Below, one piece after another: positions 10,535-22,200 of a stretch of 64,000 bases of DNA. The DNA is from Trachythela sp. YZ-2020 (lineage: Eukaryota > Cnidaria > Anthozoa > Malacalcyonacea > Clavulariidae), in NCBI GenBank assembly GCA_016169945.1, contig JADLSH010000368.1:620001-684000 (forward strand). The letters run 5' to 3'. Within the stretch, counting starts at the first letter, position 1. Every line of letters begins with the position of its first letter. The notes under the pieces were generated by a model. It had not been told where the DNA came from. It saw only the letters and a program-made list of their open reading frames with translations, and made no database searches. A program made the translations under genes and the position numbers.

Positions 10535-11377
10535 TCACTTTACACTGTCATCCCGCATCAAGACGGCCTTCAAGCACTAAAATACTTTTTAGACCAAAGG
10601 GTAATTCAGGATCCATCTACCACCACCTTGGTACGCTTGGCAGAGTTAGTGCTCACCTTGAACAATTTCTCGTTTGATGGTGAGCATTACCAACAAATAA
10701 GTGGTGTGGCCATGGGTACCAAAATGGGACCCAACTATGCCAAGTTGTTTGTTGGTTATGTGGAAAAACAAATCTTCGAACAATACACTGGTCCCTCACC
10801 TGACTTCTATCGCCGGTTCATTGATGATTGCTTAGGCACTGCATCATGCTCGCGTGCTGATCTGAATTGCTTCATTAACTTTGTTAATGATTTCCATCCA
10901 GCACTTCAGTTCACATGGGAGATCAGTGAGACCAGTGTATCATTCCTAGACATTCTCATTTCTATCAATGGCAATAGGCTGAGCATATCTGTCTTTTACA
11001 AGCCTACTGACTCCCACAGCTATCTTCTCTTCTCATCCTGTCATCCTAAGCACACTAAAACTGCTATCCCTTACTCTCAATTCTTACGTCTTCGTCGCCT
11101 CTGCAGTGAAGACGACGACTTCGATGCCAAATGTTCAGAAATGAGAAGCTTTTTTGTGAATCGTGGTTATCCTTCCCACCTTTTAGATACTGCCCTTAAC
11201 AAGGCCTCCCTTATACCCCGTTCAGACACCTTAAGAGAACCTTCGGTTGCAATTTCTAATCAAAAAGTACCTTTAGTTTTAACCTTTCATCCCTTCAATT
11301 TTAAAGTAAGGGACATCATTTGCCGGAATTTTAATCTACTTAAAAATTACCCTGCAATGTCTTCCATTTTCTCCTAG
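10535..11377 (+). pseudogene. Penelope-like reverse transcriptase, C-terminal part
   Basis: Reads in frame from about 10535 (SLYTVIPHQDGLQALKYF) through GVAMGTKMGPNYAKLFVG, a Penelope RT signature, to the catalytic FIDD within YRRFIDDCLG. VSFLDILISINGNRLS and FYKPTDSHSY, typical of the thumb region, follow, and the frame stops at 11377. The product copies element RNA onto cleaved DNA. Only roughly 280 codons of a normally 600-plus residue RT remain, with no palm N-terminus. A separate decayed fragment of the same RT lies on the minus strand at 45420-45660. Confidence 0.88.
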
Positions 11378-11419
11378 ACCCCACTAGTCTCTTTTCGACA
11401 CAGTAAAAACATCCGGGGA

Positions 11420-11881
11420 ACCCTAGTGCACAGCTCACTGCGACAGGACTCTGTGTCACCAGGTGGCACTGTTTCCTGTGGTCGTGCTAAGTGCTACACT
11501 TGTAAGCATTTAAACCTCGCCACTTGTATTTCGGCTCCAAAATCTCAGTTTGTCATCAAGCACAGTTTCACGTGCATCTCCTCCAACCTCGTTTACTGCA
11601 TCTCTTGCAGCAAATGTGGCTTGCTCTACATCTGAGAGACTGGAAGACGTTTAGGCGATAGGTTTGCTGAGCACTTGCGTGATGTTAAGAACAATGTGCA
11701 CAACAAACCGGTTGCTAGGCACTTCAACAGTGCCAACCACTCCTTTTCTGATATGAAAATATGCGCCATTCATCCTATTATTGGTGGAAATGATACCCGT
11801 CGGAAGCAAGAAAAGCGTCTCATTTTTAAACTTGGCACCATTCAGCCTGATGGTATCAATGAGCGCCTCTCCTTCGTCTAG
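11420..11881 (+). pseudogene. Penelope-like GIY-YIG endonuclease, with in-frame stop
   Basis: Cysteine-rich segment (CGRAKCYTCKHL, then CISCSKCGLLYI) followed by TGRRLGDRFAEHLRDV and NKPVARHFNSANHS, matching the Penelope-type GIY-YIG nuclease that nicks target DNA. The frame carries a TGA at 11633-11635, at the glycine position right after LLYI, so the catalytic core is interrupted. The arginine and EH positions downstream are intact. An intact frame before this change is inferred. Confidence 0.85.
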
Positions 11882-12142
11882 CTCATTCTTTTCTCTTAAA
11901 TACTTCTTATATACTTTCCTCTATATCCCCTCTTCCCTTCCCTTGTACGACATTTATAGCGCTTTGATAAGTGTAACGCCTGTGCGCAGGCCTTCGACCC
12001 TATAATCGGGCCGAAGCCTGCACGCAGTCTATATCTTTACATATTAATTCTATTTTGTTATGATTGTTATGACTACTTTATTTTCATTGGTTATAATAGC
12101 GTTGCTATAAAAGCTGATGTAATGTGTTTATCTGTCTACTAA

Positions 12143-12181
12143 TTTCTCCTGACGAAGGGCTTTAGCTCGAAACGTCGAGAT
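12143..12181 (+). ncRNA. Hammerhead ribozyme-like motif of the Penelope pLTR
   Basis: The core strand CTGACGA (12149-12155) is followed by a GGGC/GCTC stem II with a four-base loop, GAAAC (12069-style core at 12169-12173) and GTC before the predicted cleavage site after C12176. Stem I pairs TCTC (12145-12148) with GAGA (12177-12180). Stem III would be only two pairs with no loop, and one extra A sits after CTGACGA. Short stem III is a known trait of Penelope hammerheads, which are thought to work as dimers. Self-cleavage is not shown. Confidence 0.65.
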
Positions 12182-12313
12182 TTTGTTTATATCTTTTAGG
12201 CACACGCGAAGCAACCCTTAATTTGTTCTATAATATTATACAAATGTTTTTATTCTTTGCTTAGATAACAGAGCAAATATAAAAGTACTGCAGTACAAAG
12301 ACATTATATAACA

Positions 12314-12472
12314 ATGATTAGTGATGAGGAAAATGAGGAATTTCAAAATGATCGAACCAAGTTGCTTTCAGAAGAGCCCAATGAACCAACACGAAAGTTT
12401 CATGGTGAAATGGGAAGATATATTTATCCACACTCGGATAGTGAAGTCACTCACGGTGATATTGAGCTATAG
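12314..12472 (+). CDS. Candidate first coding exon of the SLC17 gene
   Basis: An ATG at 12314 opens a frame (MISDEENEEFQNDRTKLLSE) of hydrophilic, acidic sequence with a [DE]xxxLL-like sorting signal (NDRTKLL). This is what the cytosolic N-terminus of an SLC17 transporter looks like. It lies about 740 bases before the first certain SLC17 exon, which has no in-frame ATG before its transmembrane segment. The frame stops at 12472. Possible donors inside it are after 12402 (CATG|GTGAAA) and near 12450; neither is decisive. Confidence 0.4.
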   Translation: MISDEENEEFQNDRTKLLSEEPNEPTRKFHGEMGRYIYPHSDSEVTHGDIEL

Positions 12473-12559
12473 TATGTTATGTATTTATAATTGTATTGAC
12501 TAAAATTGATTTGCGTTAAATACACAGAGATATCAAGTGTACTGACAGATAGCAAGCCA

Positions 12560-13140
12560 AAAAATTAGTAGGTAAAGAAATGAATGAATGAACGAATGAA
12601 TGAACGAACGAATGAATGAATGAACTAATAGGAACAATACAGAAATAATGAATGGGACGGAAAAGAAACAACAGGATTAGGCAAAAAGGTAAGAAAGCTG
12701 AAAGAACAAGGAATGAAAGTGAATAAGAAAAGAAAGAAATGAACTAAATAATAGGATATAACCAACCGAATAAGATTGATAGAAACAATGAGGAAAGAAT
12801 AAAAAGTGTTTGAAAGAATGAAGAAAACTAAGAACGAATGTAAGAACAAGATTAAGAATTAAGAAGGGAAAGAGAAAGTAAGAATCAAAGAAAGATGGGA
12901 GATATGAAAGAGAAAGAAAAAAGCAAGTAACATAAAGAACTGAATTTAAGAATAGAGGCAAAGACTTAATAAGAACGAACAGATGAAGAAACGAAGTAAG
13001 AAAAAAAAAGAAAACAATATACAGCACCAGAAATATAAGAAAGGAAGAATAGATTAAGGAAGAAAGTTTCAAGGAAATCTAAACGAAGAAAGGAAAACAC
13101 ACGGACAGAACAAAGAAACAAGGCAGACAGACAAAAAGAT
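12560..13140. repeat. Purine-rich low-complexity tract with (GAAT)n/(GAAC)n start
   Basis: GAATGAATGAAC repeats at about 12575-12625, followed by some 500 bases of strongly A/G-biased sequence. The many open minus-strand frames rich in F, L and S here come from the base composition and are not genes. Confidence 0.85.
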
Positions 13141-13215
13141 AAAAACTTTCCGTCTAGCAAAACTTGTATAACATGAACGCGTTCTTTATATAGTGAAAAA
13201 AGACAACCTCTGAAT

Positions 13216-16200
13216 GTGAACAGTGAGATAAACAAGAGTGGTGAACTCAGCCCCAGTGCTAAAGAATCATATACTCGATTATTTCCAGCAATTCCAAAAC
13301 GTTTTATAATTCTCGTTCTCGTTACGTTGGCCAACTTTAATATGTACTGTGTACGTATGTGTGTTAACGTGACCATTGTGGCAATGACTCACGGTGAAGG
13401 AAAGCCGCCTTATAACAGTACTGGGCCTCATTTATCTAAAGACATGGTGAGTTTGAATATTATTCCAATTAAGGCGAAGCTAGCCTTAGTAACTCCACAG
13501 AACGAAAACATTTTTAACGTTTGAGAATAATTGAAGCTTAAATTGCCGCATAGCGTGACCAGTTGCTACTGCTAACTTGGTCATTTAGTCATTGACCATG
13601 ATTGTTCAAGGGCACTTTTGAGAACTGTTCTGCCGGACAAACTGTAATTGTTGTATTTTTCTGCTTTTCCAGGAACCAGAGTTCCACTGGGATAAACAAT
13701 TTCAAGGTTAACTTATTTTGCATTTTTAAATAATTAGGCAAATTTAGATGTTTTGTAGGTAAAATATTCATCATCCCCCCCCCCCTCCCCCCCTGCTACA
13801 TTACTCAATTAGTAGGTTTCAGTAAGGTTACAATTAGGGGATGCTCTAGAGATGTACTGTCTAATTTCCTGGCTCCTATAAGTGTCAACATTTCTGAAGT
13901 TGACTACCATCTGATGTCCGTAACACTTACTTCAACATACCAATATAGTGGGATGAATATGTGATCTGAGTTTTGAAATTGTATCTGCACAACATTTTTT
14001 TGTTGACAATTTATATTTTATCGCCCCTAGGCAGAATATTAGCGTCATTATACTGGAGTTACACTGCTCTACAAATACCAGCTGGACTGCTATGTGCCAA
14101 ATATGGTGGTTCTTTTCTACTGGGTATTGCAGTATTTGGTTCATCAGTTCTTACTTTAGCTACACCATTCATCGTGCGACAAAATGTGTACGCGTTTATA
14201 TTCTTGCGTACCATGGAAGGAGCGTTTTTGGTTAGTGTTTAATTGGAGTGTTCTGTGTTCCATGGCAAGTAGTACCTTTTACGATTGCATTGTGAAGATC
14301 ATCTATAATCCCCAAATAAGATATTTTACCCAACTTTTTAGCTTACGTCGTAAGGGCTGTTTAAATATTTAACAATATTTGATATGCAAATGACCATCAT
14401 TATGACGTCACGTTCCATAATGAAAAAGCCTTTTTAACTTCTTATATAACACTTTTACGACGTCCTTATGATTTTTCAAGATGCAGAATGACCCAAGATC
14501 TTGAAGTTTTTTCATTATAAAATCATTATGCATAGTTCTTACATCTGATACTAGTATTATGGTGATTTGCATATCAAAGACAGAACGAAGCAATCTAGGA
14601 ATTAAGCTTTACAAAATATCGTATTTGGTTCTTAATAATTGCTTTTTATCAAGGGTCTGGTCGCTGCCTCAGAAATGTTATTAATAACCAAATGGTCTCC
14701 AGTTTACGAAAGAAGTATTTTTCTGATGGTTGGACATTCAGGTATAATACATGCTCGAATATTGACAAAAATTTACCTTAAAGGATTTGGTTGCTGTGAC
14801 TGATGTTTTTTCATTCATACGTCCATTATGGAGAAATGGCATTATGTACATTTGCATACCATAATTGCAATAAGATTGGCGGGTCTTTAGGATCAATCTA
14901 CCTGAAAAATCAACAAGAACTTCGACGTTTCGAGCGAAGACCCTTTTGTAGTTTGATCCTAATGACCTGAAGCTCATTGTATAGACGCTACCTACACTGG
15001 CACCACGCGTTCAATATAATACCATAATTACCAATGCCAGCAGGTTATGTTTTCACTTAATGCTAGAAAATTGTCTTCAATGCACGGTGCCAGCGTAGGC
15101 AGAGATACACGATATGCTTCGGACAATTAGTAAGATCAAGCTATCTGAAAAATACAACAAGGACCTTCGTCTAACTTCCACACGAAGGGCCTTCGTCCGA
15201 AGCAAGTTATCACAACCCGTATTTGATGCGGAATTTTCTAGACAAAAGTACGATTGCACATTGTTTTTATTCGTACCCAAATACAGCTTTTTGCTCTACT
15301 TCACCTGGAGTAAACTTTGTCATCCATTACTTTTCCAGGTCTTTTATGGGGAACTGTATTTGCAAATTCACTAAGCGGTGTTCTCGCTGGCAGTTCTTGG
15401 GGATGGCCGTCTGTATTTTATTACTTTGGTATGTTTTCCAAATCCTTTCGTCGTATCCTGCAAAAAATGCGTGCGTAAATTTAAAGTGCTTATGCAGCAA
15501 ACTTTCACACTACTTTCTTTATGATTGTAAAAGAAATGACCAAATGTAAAGGTAAATGTAGGGGGTGCTAATCTCATCTTTCCTTGCAGTAAAGTGCTGA
15601 ATAGTGAAGGACGCAAGTCAAACATGACCGAGTGGAAATCTTACTAGAGCGCCTCAATGATATTTTTGCAAATCTATTAAATTGGCTTCGTTCTGTACAT
15701 ATTTAACAAATTTGATATGAAAAATTACTGACGATAGTAGTAGTAGTATAGGTAGTTTTCAACCCTCTTTTTTGGGATGGCACGGGGTGGCACGTGGTCA
15801 TTAGCATATGAGGGTGGCGTGTTACGTAATTAACATTAAAAAGGGGGCCGCAACTCATTAACATTATTAATTATACCACTCGGTCCTACTCCTTTGTGAT
15901 ATGGCGCATCATTACATTGACCCTTTTAAAGTCAAGTAGCGCTACCAAATAGCGTCACAACAGAGTAGCGCAACAGAGTAGCGCAACAGAGTAGCGCTAC
16001 CAAGTAGCGCGACCAAACAAAGTAGCGTTATCAAAGAGTATAAACACCAACACAATAGCTATAGCGTCCCTATATAGTTTACCAAGCGTCGTGTCCAAAC
16101 ACAGTCCGTTTCGACAACGAGTAAATATATTCTCGTATCTAATATCACCTTATACGAAACGGTTTAGACAACTAATATAGCGACGCTTAACCTAGTAAAC

Positions 16201-19200
16201 TATTATCGCCTTTTGCGAAGTAATAACAAGCAGAAATATAGCTTTCTAAAACGAGAAGATCTTAAAGTTTAATCGGCATAGCTATTAAGGTCTTATAGAG
16301 AAATACAAATATATGTTTGCCAAGCGAATGTATAAACATAGTTCTTAAAGGGATTTAAACCTTACAAAGTTTCAAGCGTTTTAGATGTAGCAGAGGATGA
16401 AAAGCAGTAATTTTTAAGCGATATTTACGAGCATATACAAACATTGTATGTAAACACAATTCTATGCGTAGGTTTGTAAGTCATTTGTAAATCGTTAACG
16501 GCGATTTGAATAAATTGAGAATATTTAATTATAGGACGGGAAAATATTGTACAATGTACATACAGCACACACAGAAATAATTTTTAACATCGTTAGTAAG
16601 GTCTACTCCTAAGAGTATATCGTTTAGGAGTCTTTTATTTCTTTAAAGAGTTATCATATTTTTTGTCTGTCTTCGGGTGATAATCTTACAATATGTTCAG
16701 CTTTCATAGGAATATATTTTGGTCTCTCATGAAGCAGTCTTTGTTTGTAACCTTCTCGTTGCTCTGGCATCATCATTACTAAATCTTTAGGTCTTCAGTC
16801 TGAAAAGTCTACCCAATTAAATCTATTTTTAACCAAGTAAATAAACTCTGCTCTGGATCTGCTTCTAAGAGCGTATTATTCTTAAACTCCATCACTCGCT
16901 TGTGTGTATATATATTGTCCGAGTCAACCTCGTAGCTTTTTCACCTTTAACCATAACTTTACATTTATTTAACCCATACCGAGCAAGCATATCTCTGATA
17001 TACTTGTTAACTAATCCAATTTCCATGAATATGACTATGACTATGATTATGAGTGAATCATTGAATCATAAGAGTGAATGATGGAATCCTAAGATTGAAT
17101 CATTGAATCCCAAGAGTGAATCATTGAATCCTAAAATTGAATAATTGAATATCGAGCGATGTTAGCTTCATATCGAGCGAGCCAACCTCCATATAGAGCG
17201 AGCTTAGCTTCGATCCGAGCTCTAAGATGTAAGGATAGGCCCGAGCAGAGCTCTAAGATGTAAGGATAGGTCCGAGCCGAGCTCTAAGATGTAAGGATAG
17301 GCCCGAGCCGAGCTCTAAGATGTAAGGATAGGTCCGAGCCGAGCTCTAAGATCTAAGGATAGGCCCGAGTCGAGCTCTAACATATAAGGATAGGCCCGAG
17401 CCAAGCTTAGTATATATCTCCGATCCTAGTATATATACCTCCGAGCCGACTTATCTTCCTTATCTTTATCTTCCTTATGTTTATCTTCCTTATCTTTATC
17501 TTCCTTATCTTTATCTTCCTTATCTTTATCTTCCTTATGTTTATCTTCCTTATCTTTATCTTCCTTATCTTTATCTTCCTTATCTTTATCTTCCTTATCT
17601 TTATCTTCTTTATCTTTATCTTCCTTATCTTTATCTTCCTTATCTTTATCTTCCTTATCTTTATCTTCCTTATCTTTATCTTCCTTATCTTTATCTTCCT
17701 TATCTTTATCTTCCTTATCTTTATCTTCCTTATCTTTATCTTCCTAGTCTATGACTATAGACTATAGTCATAGTCTATAGTCCATGACTATGACTATAAT
17801 CTATGCCTATAGTCTATAGTCATAGTCGTAGTCTATAGTCCATGACTATGACTATAGTCTATAGTCATAGACTATAGTCATAGTCATAGACTATAGTCAT
17901 GGACTATAGACTATAGACTATAGACTATGACTATAGTCTTAGTCATAATCATGGATTATAGTCATAGACTATAGTCATAGTCATGGACTATGACTATAGT
18001 CATAGTCTATAGTCCATGACCATAGTCTATGACTATGACTATAGTCTATGACTATAGTCTATGACTATAGTCTATGACTATAGTCTATGACTATAGTCTA
18101 TGACTATAGACTATAGTCATAGTCATGGACTATAGACTATGACTATAGACTATAGTCATAGTCATGGATTATAGTCATAGACTATAGTCATTGTCATAGA
18201 CTATAGTCATGGACTATAGACTATGACTATAGTCATAGTCCATGACTATAGTCTATGACTATAATCCATGACTAAGACTATAGACTATAGTCATAGTCTA
18301 TAGTCTATAGTCCATGACTATAGTCTATGACTATGACTATAGTCTATGACTATAGTCTATGACTATAGTCTATAGTCATAGTCATGGATTATAGTCATAG
18401 ACTATAGTCATAGTCATGGACTATGACTATAGTCATAGTCTATAGTCCATGACTATAGTCTATGACTATGACTATAGTCTATGACTATAGACTATAGTCA
18501 TAGTCATGGACTATAGACTACGACTATGACTATAGACTATAGTCATAGACTATAGTCATAGTCATGGACTATAGACTATGACTATAGTCTATAGTCATAG
18601 ACTAGGAAGATAAAGATAAGGAAGATAAAGATAAGGAAGATAAAGATAAGGAAGATAAAGAAGAGGAAGATAAATAAGGAAGATATAGATAAGGAAGATA
18701 GTACTATGGCATATATATAGTTATATATACTAAACTGTCGGGCCCGATATGGGAGCTCAGCTATAGATCTAGTGGAGCTCGGCTCGCTCGATAGGAGTTA
18801 AGCGCGCTGCCTCTGCCACTGAGGTTAACAGATAGAGGTCACTGTTGGTACTGCAAGATCGGCAGTGTGCTCAAATAACTCATGTAAGTTGAGATTCTCT
18901 CCGGAGGGTTTTCCCGGTTTGCCCCGGTTTTCTAATACTCCAATAGGCTCGCAAAGCCATAGTATGGCTGACGCTGTTGTGGACTCCCTGCCATTGAGGC
19001 GAAGTTGAATAAAAAAAAAATAATAAAAAATATCCTTACATCTTAGAGCTCGACTCGGGCCTATCCTTACATCTTTGAGCTTGGCTCGAAGCTAAGCTCG
19101 CTCTATATGGAGGTTGGCTCGCTCGATATGAAGCTAACATCGCTCGATATTCAATTATTCAATTTTTGGATTCAATTATTCACTCTTAGGATTCAATGAT

Positions 19201-22200
19201 TCAATCTTAGGATTCCATCATTCACTCTTATGATTCAATGATTCACTCTTAGGATTCAATGATTCACTCATAAGCATAGTTATAGTCATAGTCATAGTCA
19301 TAGAAATTGGATTAGTTAACAAGTATATCAGAGATATGCTTGCTCGGTATGGGTTAAAGAAATGTAATGTTATGGTTAAAGGTGAAAAAGCTACGAGGTG
19401 GTTGACTCGGACAATATATACTCCCAAGCGAGTGATGGAGTTTAAGAATAATACACTCTTAGAAGCAGACCCAGAGCAGACTTTGTTTACTTGGTTAAAA
19501 ATAGATTTAATTGGGTAGACTTTTCAGATTGAAGACCTAAAGATTTAGCAATGATGACGCCAGAGCAACGAGAAGGTTACAAACAAAGACTGCTTCACGA
19601 GAGACCAAAATATATTCCTATGAAAGCTGAACATATTGTAAGATTATCACCCGAAGACAGACAAAAAATATGAGAAAAATAAAAGACTCCTAAACGATAT
19701 ACTCTTAGGAGTAGACCTTACTAACGATGTTAAAAATTATTTCTGTATGTACATTGTACAATATTTTCCCGTCCTATAATTAAATATTCTCAATTTATTC
19801 AAATCGCCGTTAACGATTTACAAATGACTTACAAACCTACGCATAGAATTATGTTTACATACAATGTTTGTATATGCTCGTAAATATCGCATAAAAATTA
19901 CTGCTTTTCATCCTCTGCTACATCTAAAACGCTTGAAACTTTGTAAGGTTTAAATCCCTTTAAGAACTATGTTTATACATTCGCTTGGCAAACATATATT
20001 TGTATCTCTCTATAAGACCTTAATAGCTATGCCGATTAAACTTTAAGATCTTCTCGTTTTAGAAAGCTATATTTCTGCTTGTTATTACTTCGCAAAAGGC
20101 GATACTATTTTACTAGGTTAAGCGTCGCTATATTAGTTGTCTAAGCCTTTTCGTATAAGGTGATATTAGATACGAGAATATATTTACTCGTTGTCAAAAC
20201 GGACTGTGTTTGGAACACGACGCTTGGTAAACTATATAGGGACGCTATAGCTATTGTGTTGGTGTTTATACTCTTTGATAACGCTATTTTGTTTGGTCGC
20301 GCTACTTGGTAGCGCTACTCTGTTGTGACGCTATTTGGTAGCGCTACTTGGTAGCGCTACTTGGTAGCGCTACTTGGTAGCGCTACTTGGTAGAGCTACT
20401 CTATTGTAATGTAAATCGGTAGCGCGACGCTATTATGACTAGTTTTTTTACTTTAAAAGGGTCAATGTAATGATGCGCCATATCCCAAAGGAGTAGGACC
20501 GAGTTGTATAATTAATAATGTTTATGTTAATGATGAGTTGCGGCCCCCTTTTTTATGTTAATTACGTAACACGCCACCCTCATATGCTAGTGACCACGTG
20601 CCACCCACGTGTGGGGGTTGAAAACTACCTACACCACTACTGACGATATCACATCCCATAATGATTTACTGAAAAACTTCAATGCAAGATGTTGGGATAT
20701 TGCCGTGCAACTGTGAAAAAATCATAACCGTCCGTATGTTAGTGTAAGCATCCCAAAATCATATATTTCCAATTAATATGTACGTTTTCAATAAACCATT
20801 ACGCAATGTGACATCAAATTGTATGGTCATTTGCATTAATCGAGCGCGGTTAAATACAGCGATGCAAGCTACGTAAGTTTATAAAAATATCTTATTTAGT
20901 TATTTTAAAATTCCTTTACAATTCAATCATAAAAATGTGGAGTGTGAAATTTCGTTGCACTTGGATTTTAAGACAAGTTTGTGTGTTTTGTCTCACTCTT
21001 AAGAGTGAAAACAATTTGAGTATTCCAATACCCAGAATCTCACGTAACTTATTAGTTATCACTAATATTTGTGTCGACTTTAACACACAATTAATTCATA
21101 CTATATCTTATTATTGTATCCAGGTGTACAGGGAATTCTTTGGTATTTATGTTGGGCATATTTTGCCTATGAAGAGCCAAGTGATCATCCCAATATAACT
21201 AAAGCCGAACTAGAACTTATTGGGAAACACTGGAATACAAAGGTATATACATTAACGCTACATGTATTGGGTTTGTGTATATCAGGCAAATAGGATTTAT
21301 TGTTTATGAATTTACGCCAACAGGTGTATCAGACATATTCTCTTGCTACTTTGGTTTAAGTAAATGAATGTAATCCCAGAAGAAACTACAGTCTACATTC
21401 TCGACTTCACGAGAATGAAGGCACTGGAGTGTAAAAACGTTGGGTTGTGAATATTTGTGGATTGCATTATGGGAAAATATGAATTAATACAATTCTATAC
21501 TGTATTCTTCACTTATATAGCTATCGTTTCGTGATATTCCGTGGAGATATATGCTAACCTCAATACGAGTCTGGGCAATTATTATTCCTTACTTTACAGA
21601 CTCTTGGGGTTTTTATACATTCATGATATCGTTTCCTAGCTATCTTAAAGATGTTCAGAACTTAGACATTACGACAGTAAGTATTAAAGCTTGTAAACTC
21701 TAAAACGAGCGAAAACTCTTGTCAGCTCTCATCAAAATTTCAACTAGCTCAAAGTTGATGAGAGTGCACGAGAGTTGATGAGAGTTGGCGATCAAACGCG
21801 AGCGAGAGTTGCAACTCTCATGCACTCTCATGCACTCTCATTCTCGTTTGACCAGGGCTCAATACTTGAATAATCGAACTTTATTTTATGTTATTTTAGA
21901 TAGGGTTGGCAAGCTCCTTACCGTATGTCTTGTCTGGTGTTTTGTCTCCTGCCTGGGGATATTTTATCGATGTTTTACGAAGCAAAAAATATGTTACTAC
22001 AACAAATGCGAGAAAACTTTCTTGTTTTATAGGTATGTGAACGGTTCAATTGTGATTTTCTAGCGGTAAGGCTGCGATTCAATTTGCTTTTCCTATATCT
22101 ATTCATTAAAATTATGATATTTTGTTAAGATTAACAATGTAGTAAGGAAGAAATAACAAAAGAAATATACTACTTCAACAGTCTATGATACTGTATTTTG

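Larger units (their letters stand above)
10440..12240 (+). mobile_element. 5'-truncated Penelope-like retroelement with 3' hammerhead-like terminus
   Basis: It contains, in order, the C-terminal half of the RT, a GIY-YIG endonuclease and a 3' segment with a hammerhead motif. This is the known organisation of GIY-YIG Penelope-like elements, whose terminal pLTRs carry hammerhead ribozymes. The beginning of the RT is missing or scrambled before about 10535. Related terminal fragments occur at 14895, 15135, 28905, 41127 and 45992. Confidence 0.85.
15737..20640. mobile_element. 4.9 kb foldback transposon with 8-11 bp target duplication, in an SLC17 intron
   Basis: TGACGATA lies outside both ends (15729-15736 and 20641-20648); the match extends to 11 bases (TACTGACGATA) if terminal bases are counted. 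The ends start GTAGTAGTAG..TAGGTAG and GTAGTGGTGTAGGTAG. Inverted arms of about 1.5-1.6 kb (15737 to about 17245, and about 19035 to 20640) flank a repeat-built centre. Long structured arms with 9-11 bp duplications suggest a Mutator-related foldback, but no transposase is present. The element is intronic and both splice borders around it remain intact. Confidence 0.9.

Noticed and set aside
12625..13376. Overlapping minus-strand hydrophobic frames
   Set aside because: Produced by a purine-rich low-complexity tract and antisense to the first certain SLC17 exon.
17477..17767. 96-codon frame of FLIFI repeats resembling a membrane protein
   Set aside because: Direct consequence of a 15 bp tandem array; the array has an inverse partner and no coding context.
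17744..18604. CRISPR-like array
   Set aside because: No spacers and no constant repeat; it is a self-complementary satellite in a eukaryotic transposon.
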